NCBI RefSeq assembly: GCF_025947145.1
Contig: NZ_CP109999.1
Span: 3,224,001 to 3,288,000, forward strand
Length of the DNA stretch: 64,000 nt
Reading direction: 5' to 3'
Source: Flavobacterium sp. N1994
GTDB lineage: Bacteria; Bacteroidota; Bacteroidia; Flavobacteriales; Flavobacteriaceae
The position numbers and the translations under genes were made by a program. The notes beneath the pieces are model-generated. The model made no database searches, was not told the origin of the DNA, and was given only the letters and a program-made list of their open reading frames with translations. Positions 45,060-52,717 of the stretch are shown in pieces. Within the stretch, counting starts at the first letter, position 1; each line of letters starts with the position of its first letter.

Positions 45060-45455
45060 ATGTGGCATAAAATTATGGTTATCGCTGATTGGTTTGGTGA
45101 AATGGGAGAACGTTTTAAACTAATACGTGATTTTAATCGCGCTGCAAAAAATGCATTCATTTCAGGAATAGCACCAACTTTACTTGAAGCAAAAATAACA
45201 TATGGAGAAAGTGACTATAGGCACGCTTTTTCAAAATGGATGGCAGGTGGTTTTAGAATTAAGGCGCTGTCAGGTAGGGCATTAAGTAAAAGTGAGTTAA
45301 TAGAAGTTGGTAAAGTAGTTTTAGATAATGATGAATTAGTTAGAAAACTTATTTCTTTGGGATGGGATACTTTAGAAGTTCATGACAATGCTGGCTTCAA
45401 TGGTTGTAAATGGAAATTAATGGATTATTCAAATTTAAGCGGAATTTTAACATAG
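45060..45455 (+). CDS. Hypothetical protein
   Basis: A 131-residue protein. The start MWHKIMVIADWFGEMGERF, then YGESDYRHAFSKWMAGGFRIKALSG, looks like a small cytoplasmic alpha/beta domain. No family is recognised. It follows the repeat protein by 82 bp and precedes a J-domain-like membrane protein by 8 bp; the next three genes are probably one operon with it. Confidence 0.6.
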   Translation: MWHKIMVIADWFGEMGERFKLIRDFNRAAKNAFISGIAPTLLEAKITYGESDYRHAFSKWMAGGFRIKALSGRALSKSELIEVGKVVLDNDELVRKLISLGWDTLEVHDNAGFNGCKWKLMDYSNLSGILT

Positions 45456-45462
45456 ATACTAT

Positions 45463-45873
45463 ATGATTTCACCAATTGATTCAAATAAAAAAATTATTCT
45501 AGTCGAAAAAATAACACTCTTTAATTCAGTGTGGTTTTGGATTGCGATAGTTGAACTAGCAGTAATTCTTTTTTTGATACATAAACTAAAACGAAAAATG
45601 AAAGTTTCTACACTCTCTGATTTGGAAACAAAAAATATTAAAAATTCAAAGAAGAGTAATGTTGATATGGATAATCTTATTAATAGCATTCATAATTCGA
45701 GAACTTTATATAAAGAGTTGAGTAAGAAATGCCATCCAGATAAATTTATAAATGACTCTAAGCAAAAAGTAGCAGAAGAAATTTTTCAGGAGATCACAAA
45801 AAATGAAAGAAATTTTGAAAAATTAAACGCTTTAAAACTTAGGGCAATTAATGAATTAAATATTAATTTTTAA
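45463..45873 (+). CDS. Membrane-anchored J-domain-like protein
   Basis: A 136-residue protein. One membrane segment (about 24-44, SVWFWIAIVELAVILFLIHKL), then a cytoplasmic helical domain with the DnaJ hallmark LYKELSKKCHPDKF (about 87-100), that is the HPD tripeptide in a helix-turn-helix. A J domain recruits and activates an Hsp70 (DnaK). The domain is shorter than a full 70-residue J domain and lacks a clear fourth helix, so it may be a reduced or divergent version. The HPD makes the call fairly good. Confidence 0.7.
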   Translation: MISPIDSNKKIILVEKITLFNSVWFWIAIVELAVILFLIHKLKRKMKVSTLSDLETKNIKNSKKSNVDMDNLINSIHNSRTLYKELSKKCHPDKFINDSKQKVAEEIFQEITKNERNFEKLNALKLRAINELNINF

Positions 45874-45883
45874 ATAATAAAAT

Positions 45884-46072
45884 ATGGAACCAGGTGCATT
45901 ATTAATTATACAATTGATTTTAAGAATTGTTGGCGCTGTTGTTTGTTCAAGCAAAGCAAAAGAATTAAATAGAGATTCAGGAGGTTGGGGCTTTTTTGGA
46001 TTTATGCTTCCAATTGTCGCAATGATTTGGATAAACTGTTTAAAACCAATTACTAATTGGGATAAAAATTAA
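45884..46072 (+). CDS. Small two-helix membrane protein
   Basis: A 62-residue protein with two membrane segments (LLIIQLILRIVGAVV and WGFFGFMLPIVAMIWINCL) joined by a short charged loop (SSKAKELNRDSGG). No family is recognised. It starts 11 bp after the J-domain-like gene, and may be its partner. Confidence 0.65.
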   Translation: MEPGALLIIQLILRIVGAVVCSSKAKELNRDSGGWGFFGFMLPIVAMIWINCLKPITNWDKN

Positions 46073-46192
46073 AATCTCTTTTAGAAATGAATTGGTAAAA
46101 CAAACTGAATTTAATTAATAAGCTGAAATTTTGTTAGACTTTGAATAATATTTTGAAAATTACTATAATTTATAATTAGCCAATAAATCAAT

Positions 46193-46750
46193 ATGATAAA
46201 AAAATCAAAAACACTTTTGCTCTTCTTGCTTATAGGAACATTGACATCTTTCGCGCAAGATACAAAGAAAGAATCCGAACCAATAAAAACAAAAATGGAT
46301 GCATTTACATCCAAAACCGGGTCAATAGTAAAATTCTTGGATTATAATCTTCAAGGAATAAAAATTTCATATGGCGGAAAGATCGAAACTAGAGTTAGAA
46401 AAATTATTTCAGGTACAGTGTCAAGTTATTTTTTTCAAATTGAAAAATCAGGGCAGTATAGTAATTCAACAGCATCAATCGAATACCTTGATTTAATGGA
46501 GGTAATCAAAGCAGTCAAAACATTAAAACAAGAAGTAGAAAATGATTTAGCTTCAAATCCAGACTATTTAGAAAATAAATTCACAACTGTTGATGGATTT
46601 AAAGTTGGATATTATATTAGTAAAGGAAAAATTAATTGGTATTTAAAACTTGAAAAATATGGTTCAGACAACACGGTTTTTATAGACAATGCTGAATTAA
46701 TTCTAAATGCTTTTGAAGAAGCTAAAAGCAAAATTGAGCAACTTAAATAA
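46193..46750 (+). CDS. Hypothetical secreted protein
   Basis: A 185-residue protein with a signal peptide (about 1-21, ending TSFAQ). The mature part has a beta-rich first half (IVKFLDYNLQGIKISYGGK) and ends in a helix (AKSKIEQLK). Cytoplasm-facing motifs are absent. No family is recognised. It is one of several small exported proteins in this stretch; it sits 39 bp before the nuclease gene, possibly the same transcript. Confidence 0.7.
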   Translation: MIKKSKTLLLFLLIGTLTSFAQDTKKESEPIKTKMDAFTSKTGSIVKFLDYNLQGIKISYGGKIETRVRKIISGTVSSYFFQIEKSGQYSNSTASIEYLDLMEVIKAVKTLKQEVENDLASNPDYLENKFTTVDGFKVGYYISKGKINWYLKLEKYGSDNTVFIDNAELILNAFEEAKSKIEQLK

Positions 46751-46789
46751 TTTCGATTAAATTTGAGATAATAAAAAGAGAATACTTTA

Positions 46790-47593
46790 ATGAAAACCAA
46801 ACTACTCTTACTATTTCTTATACTAACAGTAGTTGTCCACGCTCAACTCAAAACCCTCTCTTGGAACCTCGAGAACTTTGGCAAATCAAAATCAGATACT
46901 ACGATAAGCTTTATTGCCAATACCATTAAGGAATATGACATAATTGCCATTCAGGAAGTAGTGGCTGGTTATGGTGGCTCCCAAGCTGTTGCAAGATTGG
47001 CAGAGGAACTAAACAGAAAAGGAGCCAAATGGGACTATGTTATAAGTGACCCAACGAGTAGTTCATCCTATAAAACAGAGCGCTATGCTTTTCTTTGGAA
47101 GACGGCAAGCATAAAGCTAATTGGCAAACCTTGGCTTGAAAAGAAATACCATCTCGAAATCGACCGAGAACCCTATTATGCCACTTTTGAATATAAGAGT
47201 AAACAAATCACTTTAGTCAACTTTCACGCCATAACCAAAAGCAAACAACCAGAAACCGAAATCAAATATTTTAAGTTTTTACCAGCTGAATACCCAAACG
47301 TAAACCTTGTATTCTTAGGTGATTTCAATTGCCCCCAATCACATACGGTTTTTAATCCGTTGAGGAAAATGGGATGGAAAAATGCTTTTGAAAAGCAGAA
47401 AACTTCCCTGAGGAAAGAATGCAAAGGGGAAGATTGCCTTGCTTCCGAATTTGACAACATTTGGTTTCAGTCCTCAAAAGTGACGCTTTCCAATCCCAAA
47501 GTCCTTTATTTTTACAAATCATTTCCCACCCTAAAAGAAGCAAGGAAAATTTCAGACCATATTCCAATTGCAGTCGAATTATTACCTAACTAG
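46790..47593 (+). CDS. Secreted endonuclease/exonuclease/phosphatase-family protein
   Basis: A 267-residue exported nuclease of the DNase I fold. Signal peptide 1-18 (ending VHAQ). Catalytic motifs in order: LSWNLENFG (Asn of motif I), IIAIQEVV (Glu), VFLGDFNCPQ (Asp and Asn), SDHIPIAVEL at the C-terminus (Asp-His). These fit a Mg-dependent phosphodiesterase acting on DNA, RNA or phospho-lipids outside the cell. It resembles small Bacteroidota extracellular DNases. The exact substrate cannot be told from sequence. Confidence 0.85.
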   Translation: MKTKLLLLFLILTVVVHAQLKTLSWNLENFGKSKSDTTISFIANTIKEYDIIAIQEVVAGYGGSQAVARLAEELNRKGAKWDYVISDPTSSSSYKTERYAFLWKTASIKLIGKPWLEKKYHLEIDREPYYATFEYKSKQITLVNFHAITKSKQPETEIKYFKFLPAEYPNVNLVFLGDFNCPQSHTVFNPLRKMGWKNAFEKQKTSLRKECKGEDCLASEFDNIWFQSSKVTLSNPKVLYFYKSFPTLKEARKISDHIPIAVELLPN

Positions 47594-47672
47594 TCAATCA
47601 CCAAGTGGTTGAATTAGCTTTTTAGAACGAAATAATTATTGATATAATGATGTTTAACATAATAACGGAGGT

Positions 47673-48056
47673 ATGAAAAACAGTTACTTTTATATACTAT
47701 TACTATTTTTTGTTGCTTGCAAAAGCAATCCAGAAAATCAGCCTCAAGAAGAACCACAAGGTTTTACTCCACATTCAGAAGCTGTAGTTGAAGAGACCTA
47801 TCATACAGACACCACCTACAAATATGAACATCGCACAGGAACATCGGGTGATTATCAGTACAACTATGATGTATCAGGAACGAATCAAGACGGTGATGAG
47901 GTTACTGGAAATGTTACCATGCAAGATAAATATGGAGAAGGTATACTGAATGATGACGATGGAAATGAAATAGAAGTAAAAGTGGAATGGGATGGTTATG
48001 GCAAACTGAAAGCAACAGACAATGATGGTAATGAGTATGAACTAGAGGCAGATTAA
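47673..48056 (+). CDS. Hypothetical lipoprotein
   Basis: A 127-residue lipoprotein (signal peptide MKNSYFYILLLFFVAC, Cys16). The mature part is acidic and Asp/Gly-rich (YGEGILNDDDGNEIEVKVEWDG), with a long flexible beginning (NPENQPQEEPQG). It looks like a small beta domain on a linker. Surface or periplasmic. No family is recognised. Confidence 0.65.
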   Translation: MKNSYFYILLLFFVACKSNPENQPQEEPQGFTPHSEAVVEETYHTDTTYKYEHRTGTSGDYQYNYDVSGTNQDGDEVTGNVTMQDKYGEGILNDDDGNEIEVKVEWDGYGKLKATDNDGNEYELEAD

Positions 48057-48079
48057 GTATTTAGAAACTTCAACTATTT

Positions 48080-48424
48080 TCAATTAGCAGGATTATGCTG
48101 AAAACAATATCCATTGGCGATGCTAGTCATGTGTTTGCATCTTGTGCCTTTTTTTGTTATTCCTTTACACTGAACCGTTTGACTTTGCCCTTGAGCTCTG
48201 TTTGTGGAAGCCTTGAATCCCAATGTATTATAATGCTGTGGTTTGCATATTTTACAAGGGGTCAACCCAAGTTCAGCCGCCTTTTCAAAAGATAGTTCCT
48301 CCGACACATTGTTAACCATTCTACAACTACCCAAATGATACTTTGCACCAGAAGGGGTCTTATAAATCTTTTGGGCGTTTGCAGTTAAAGAAAAAAATAA
48401 AACTACGATTAGATATTTATACAT
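48080..48424 (-). CDS. DUF5763-like exported protein
   Basis: A 114-residue exported protein (signal peptide ending LTANAQ). The first mature domain KIYKTPSGAKYHLGSCRM...LTPCKICKP is a small Cys/His metal-binding domain of the kind found in Bacteroidota secreted proteins. The C-terminal 30 residues (CKGITKKGTRCKHMTSI..., YCFQH) match DUF5763, a Cys-rich domain of unknown function. Zinc-binding is likely. It lies convergent to the lipoprotein gene with a 23-bp gap. Confidence 0.8.
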   Translation of the reverse strand: MYKYLIVVLFFSLTANAQKIYKTPSGAKYHLGSCRMVNNVSEELSFEKAAELGLTPCKICKPQHYNTLGFKASTNRAQGQSQTVQCKGITKKGTRCKHMTSIANGYCFQHNPAN

Positions 48425-48703
48425 CTTATTACAGTAAAAAAAATCACCAGGATTTGTTTTTAGTAGTAAAGCTAAGGTAGTAAAATAAAGGCAACAGAAA
48501 GCACTTGCTCCATATTTATTGTATTTGCAATCAAGAAATTACATCCAATAAACATATTCCTCATTCGAGATCGTAATCAATTTTCGTATTGTTATTCAAT
48601 TTATTGTATAGTAGTTTATCCTGATACTTCGTCTGTGGGTAGTCCCTTAGCAGTAAAGCCCTCTATTAGACAAACCCACAACCTAGAACATATAACAACT
48701 AAC

Positions 48704-49328
48704 TCAAACCCCAAAAAACGCTCTAGCTTTATGATAATGCACCAGTCTACTTTGCAAGCTAATTAACACTCCGTTAATAATCTTGGTGATTTTGGTAAAC
48801 TCTTCTTTATCTGCTAGCGCGTTTAAATTATTCTCCTTCCATTCTTCACAAGCCGACAATACAGCAAATTTAGGCACCGCCATATCATCCGGATGGGCTA
48901 CAAAATCGTGTTTACTCAAAGTTGTCATTTTTTTATAAAAATCTTTCCCCGTACCATTAAACCAACCTCTACCACGATAGCGAAAACCATCACCACTGGC
49001 TGGAGTACCATTGCCCATGAGGTTAGCATAAACAAAATTGCCTAATTTCTCAGGGTTCTTTAAATAGGGAAGGGTGCTTTCTACCGTTTTAAAACGTGTT
49101 GGCCAAATCGCCATCAAGCGTTGGGAAGTCGAGTAATACATAATTTCCACTAGCTCTCGTAACTCTCCACTTTCATGTTCCCCCTTGTGCCAAAAAAGCC
49201 GCCAGTCGTAACGGAGTATCGATTTGGTATTTCGGGAATTGTACTTGAAACTCGGCCAAAAACATTTCTAATAATTGCATTCTGGCTTGAGGCATTATTT
49301 TCTTTAGTTGGTCTTCGGTTAGTTGCAT
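48704..49328 (-). pseudogene. Frameshifted GH19-like glycoside hydrolase (lysozyme/chitinase)
   Basis: The start is the ATG at 49328 (MQLTEDQLKKIMPQAR). The frame breaks at a run of five C bases (49180-49184). Removing one of them joins LAAFLAQGEHESGELR to LVEIMYYS, restoring the HESG motif that carries the catalytic Glu of GH19 enzymes, and the product continues as a full C-terminal domain (FRYRGRGWFNGTGKDFYKKM). GH19 members of this type cut peptidoglycan and are common in phages and tailocins. The break is either a real inactivation or a base-call error in the run. Confidence 0.8.
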
Positions 49329-49591
49329 AATAGTATAGTTTTTAAATGAATACAAGATTTGTGCGCCTAAAGCGTAACCCACTCAAGGCAAAATCCACCT
49401 TATCAATTTCTGTGGGGAAATCAATAAAAGCAAACAAATAAAATTGTGGTAGTGGTGATTCTCTTTTGAAGCACTAGGAATAAAGTAGGAAATTAATTTG
49501 TAACAATTAGGAAAAGAGAAATTTTTATGGTTTGTAAATAAGTAATGGCGAAATAGTTACTGTTTATAAAAGAACTTTAGCTGACAACAGT

Positions 49592-49690
49592 AACCACCCC
49601 GCCCTTCGGGCACCCCTCCTTCAAAAGGAGGGGAGCACTATCGCTCTTTTTATAACTTAATTGCATAACGAAGTGTATGACGGGGTGGTT
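49592..49690. repeat. DUF559-associated repeat, copy C (gene-less remnant)
   Basis: AACCACCCCGCCCTTCGGGC at the left, ACGGGGTGGTT at the right, 99 bp in total. It is preceded by GAACTTTAGCTGACAACAGT, the 3' end of the DUF559 gene and its downstream sequence (compare 52449-52480), although no DUF559 gene is here. Confidence 0.8.
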
Positions 49691-49866
49691 ACTTTTATAG
49701 CATGGTTTTAATTACTTTAGCATAGTAGGAAGGGCTGTTACACCAAAGTAGTTCTAAAAAAGAAACCTGACTGGTTTTTAAAACCAGTCAGGTTTAAAAC
49801 TAAAAACTATCACCATCTATAAACAGCAGTAGCCAATCACTAGTCACTAATTACTAATCACATCTC
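49680..49866. repeat. Segment duplicated at 26030-26208
   Basis: The same order of words as at 26030-26208, including a perfect hairpin, running into the final codons of psuG. Confidence 0.8.
49763..49795 (-). terminator. Terminator hairpin downstream of psuG
   Basis: Perfect 15-bp stem AAACCTGACTGGTTT with loop TTA. On the minus strand it is followed by an A-rich (U-rich in RNA) stretch (49756-49762). It lies 63 bp past the psuG stop. Its twin at 26113-26145 has no gene to end. Confidence 0.65.
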
Positions 49867-50760
49867 CCTCGCAATCTCCGATGCCACTCTAGCATTATGC
49901 TTTATCAAAGCAATATTCGCTTCTAAGCTTTCTCCTTGGGTATGCGAGGCAATGTGTTGCAGGATAAACGGCGTCACTTCTTTCCCTTTGATGTTTTGCT
50001 TAGCAGCATCGGCTAAGGCTTGTGTGATGTGTTGCTCTATTTCAGTCGGTTCCATTTCATATTCGGCTGGAATAGGATTGGCTATTAAGACCGAGCCGTT
50101 GAGTCCTAAATCCCATTTGGCTTTCAATAATTGGGCAAAGGCTAGGGGGGTGTCTAAGCGTAACGGAGAGGCAAACCCACTTTTAGAAGAGTAAAAGCTC
50201 GGGAATTCATCCTGCCCATAAGTCACTACAGGAACCCCCATAGTTTCCAGATACTCCAAGGTAAGTCCAATATCTAAAATCGATTTCACGCCAGCGGCTA
50301 CAACCGCCACGTTGGTTTGGGCCATTTCGGTTAAGTCGGCTGAGATGTCCATAGTAGTTTCAGCGCCACGATGAACCCCACCAATTCCGCCAGTAGCAAA
50401 GATCTTAATCCCTACCATTGAAGCAATCCGCATAGTCGCTGCTACTGTAGTTGCTCCTGGAAGTTTATTGGCAATCACATACGGCATATCGCGTAAGCTG
50501 ACTTTCCATACTCCTTGGGCTTGACCGAAATAATCAATATCGTCAGAAGACAAACCCACCAAACAGCAGCCGTCTTTAATAGCAATCGTAGCCGGTATCG
50601 CGCCATGTTCTCTTACGACAGCTTCTACCGATTTAGCCGTAACCGCATTCTGAGGCCAAGGCATCCCATGCGAGATAATAGTCGATTCTAAAGCCACTAC
50701 AGGCAGGTTATTCTCAAGCGCATGTTTGACTTCGGGGTGTATTTTGATATAATTAATCAT
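49858..50760 (-). CDS. psuG: Pseudouridine-5'-phosphate glycosidase
   Basis: A 300-residue enzyme that splits pseudouridine 5'-phosphate into uracil and ribose 5-phosphate. It has the family blocks: PVVALESTIISHGMPWPQN near the N-terminus (with the Glu of the active site), ATIAIKDG (Lys), GGIGGVHRGAE (about 125-135) and AAGVKSILD (Lys). The length is normal. It overlaps psuK by 8 bp, and the kinase would feed it. The pair lets the cell salvage pseudouridine from RNA turnover. No transporter lies next to it. A hairpin terminator follows. Confidence 0.95.
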   Translation of the reverse strand: MINYIKIHPEVKHALENNLPVVALESTIISHGMPWPQNAVTAKSVEAVVREHGAIPATIAIKDGCCLVGLSSDDIDYFGQAQGVWKVSLRDMPYVIANKLPGATTVAATMRIASMVGIKIFATGGIGGVHRGAETTMDISADLTEMAQTNVAVVAAGVKSILDIGLTLEYLETMGVPVVTYGQDEFPSFYSSKSGFASPLRLDTPLAFAQLLKAKWDLGLNGSVLIANPIPAEYEMEPTEIEQHITQALADAAKQNIKGKEVTPFILQHIASHTQGESLEANIALIKHNARVASEIAREM

Positions 50761-51679
50761 GGTAATAAATAGACTTTAAGGTATATAATTTTTCTTTAGT
50801 AATGGTCGCATCAATGGTGCCTTTTTGCTGAAGGATTTCAAAGGCTAGGGTGTGCCCCAATTGTAAGCAGGTCTGTTCGTCCTCGTTTTGCAAGAACCCC
50901 AGCAACCAACCCGCCAAGGCCGCATCACCCGCTCCAGTACTATCCACAATAGTAATAGGGGATACGCCCAAGGTAATACTGTTTTCCGCTTGATGCATCA
51001 CCGAACCGTGACTGCCTTTACGAAGCCAGATATGGGATACGCCTCGTTGTTGTAAAGCATCGAGTTGTTCTTGTTCTTGGGGAATAGCCAAAGGATGCAT
51101 CACTTGAAGCTCCTCTTGGTTAGGGGTAATTAAATAAACGCCGTGTAGGTTCAAAGAAGCCAGTTTAGCCGCTTTAGGCACCGATACCGGTTCTATAATA
51201 AGGGTTTGATGATTGGTTCTAGCAAAGTCGATAAGCCATTGAATAGTGGAGGTAGCCAAATTGGTATCAATCAACAACACCTCAAAGCCTTTGATATAAT
51301 TGGCTCGAGCCTCCAACACCGGAATACTAATCGCCACATCACTAATATCCTGACAAACAGCCACATATAAGTTCCCATCAGGGTTCAGTATAGAAACATA
51401 TTTCCCAGTGCTTCCGTCCATAGTCACCGCCTGACTTAAGTCAATTCCCAGTTGACCAAAAGAAGCTCTAATATACTCCCCATCCGCATCAGAACCTAAA
51501 GCCGTAAGTAACCCCACCTTCACCTCCAGCAAAGCCAAATGCTGCACAATATTACTCACCACGCCACCAATACAAGTAGCCTTATGAGCAGGATTAGAAG
51601 ACTGAGCCACAATATTCCCCTCACAGAAATAAAGCTCATCTACCAAAGTAGCTCCAATACACAACACGGATTTTGACAT
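50753..51679 (-). CDS. psuK: Pseudouridine kinase, PfkB family
   Basis: A 308-residue sugar kinase of the PfkB family. Signature 1 is GGVVSNIVQHLALL (about 37-50) and signature 2 DSTGAGDAALAGWL (about 250-263), with the catalytic Asp in the GAGD motif. The overlap with psuG and the order kinase-then-glycosidase point to pseudouridine as substrate. Cytoplasmic. Codon use is somewhat GC-richer than the surrounding hypothetical genes. Confidence 0.88.
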   Translation of the reverse strand: MSKSVLCIGATLVDELYFCEGNIVAQSSNPAHKATCIGGVVSNIVQHLALLEVKVGLLTALGSDADGEYIRASFGQLGIDLSQAVTMDGSTGKYVSILNPDGNLYVAVCQDISDVAISIPVLEARANYIKGFEVLLIDTNLATSTIQWLIDFARTNHQTLIIEPVSVPKAAKLASLNLHGVYLITPNQEELQVMHPLAIPQEQEQLDALQQRGVSHIWLRKGSHGSVMHQAENSITLGVSPITIVDSTGAGDAALAGWLLGFLQNEDEQTCLQLGHTLAFEILQQKGTIDATITKEKLYTLKSIYYHD

Positions 51680-51770
51680 GAAGCAAAGATAATAATTACG
51701 AATTACGAATTAGGAATTGTAGGTTATAAGTTGTGGGTTGACTTTAGAGAGGAAGAGTGTACTACTAAGA

Positions 51771-51917
51771 AACCACCCCGCCCTTCGGGCACCCCTCCTT
51801 GAAAAGGAGGGGTGCACTATCGCTCTTTTTATAACTTAATTGCAAAAAGATGATATTCGTAAAGCTCCCCTCCTTTTCAAGGAGGGGTGGCATAACGAAG
51901 TGTATGACGGGGTGGTT
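51771..51917. repeat. DUF559-flanking repeat, copy D
   Basis: A 147-bp unit. Left end AACCACCCCGCCCTTCGGGC, then a GAAAAGGAGGGG/CCCCTCCTTTTC pair, right end with CATAACGAAGTGTATGAC and GGGGTGGTT. It lies 78 bp upstream of the DUF559 ATG and is nearly identical, in the same orientation, to copy F. Confidence 0.85.
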
Positions 51918-51995
51918 ACTCTTTATGCAAATTTTTTCCATATACTTATTCTCTTACAATTATTTATTATTTTTACTACAAATAAACTAGCTTAC

Positions 51996-52457
51996 ATGAA
52001 AAAGAAAATAGATTTGAAGAATGAGGATAAGGCTCCCCTCCTTTTCAAGGAGGGGTGTCCGAAGGACGGGGTGGTTACAATAACTAATCCTATTTTATCT
52101 ATTCATTCTCTACCTCATTTAAAAACTTTTCGAACTCAGTTACGCAGCAAACTCACTCCAGCTGAAGCTTATTTATGGAAAGAACTTCAAAAGGCTAAGC
52201 TTAGCAACAGAAAGTTCAGAAGACAACACAGCATTGGTAATTATATTGTTGATTTTTATTGTCCAAGTGAAGCTTTAGCCATAGAATTAGATGGTGAAGT
52301 TCACAACAATGAAATAGCTCAACAGTATGATCAAGAAAGGGATTTGTTTTTAGCTTATTTCAATATTAAAGTGGTGCGTTTTGAAAACAAACAAGTATTT
52401 GAGAATTTAGACGGGGTAATAGAGGAGATTAGAAAATGTTTTAAACAGGAACTTTAG
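51996..52457 (+). CDS. DUF559 (Vsr-like) nuclease embedded in repeats
   Basis: A 153-residue protein whose last 120 residues are a DUF559 domain of the Vsr/PD-(D/E)XK type: LRSKLTPAEAYLWKELQKAK, then KFRRQHSIGNYIVDFYCPS (Asp of the active site), ALAIELDGEVH (Glu, then Asp-Gly-Glu) and VVRFENKQVFENLDGVIEEI. The first 30 residues come from a copy of the surrounding repeat read in frame (APLLFKEG, CPKDGVVT). The ATG at 51996 is the first that avoids reading through the whole upstream repeat. The gene lies between two nearly identical 147-bp repeats; a mobile or repeat-spreading role is an inference. Confidence 0.8.
   Translation: MKKKIDLKNEDKAPLLFKEGCPKDGVVTITNPILSIHSLPHLKTFRTQLRSKLTPAEAYLWKELQKAKLSNRKFRRQHSIGNYIVDFYCPSEALAIELDGEVHNNEIAQQYDQERDLFLAYFNIKVVRFENKQVFENLDGVIEEIRKCFKQEL
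52032..52077. repeat. Short DUF559-associated repeat inside the gene, copy E
   Basis: A 46-bp inverted version of the left end of copies D and F (CTCCTTTTCAAGGAGG palindrome, then TGTCCGAAGGAC and GGGGTGGTT). It codes for residues 13-27 of the DUF559 protein. Confidence 0.75.
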
Positions 52458-52480
52458 CTGACAACAGTAACCACTTCGCC

Positions 52481-52627
52481 AACCACCCCGCCCTTCGGGC
52501 ACCCCTCCTTGAAAAGGAGGGGAGCACTATCGCTCTTTTTATAACTTAATTGCAAAAAAATGATATTCGTAAAACTCCCCTCCTTTTCAAGGAGGGGTGG
52601 CATAACGAAGTGTATGACGGGGTGGTT
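52481..52627. repeat. DUF559-flanking repeat, copy F
   Basis: A 147-bp unit, nearly identical to copy D and in the same orientation, 23 bp after the DUF559 stop. Confidence 0.85.
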
Positions 52628-52631
52628 CCTT

Positions 52632-52657
52632 AAATGCAGAGTCGTCCTCCTTTAAAC
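52632..52657. repeat. 26-bp word repeated at 56328-56353
   Basis: Exact shared stretch beginning AAATGCAGAGTCGTCC and ending CTTTAAAC. The two copies lie 3.7 kb apart and flank the three-gene operon at 52718-55994. Confidence 0.75.
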
Positions 52658-52717
52658 AAAATCCCAATTCAACATTCACCATTCATCATTCACCATTCAA
52701 AATTCACCATTCACAAT

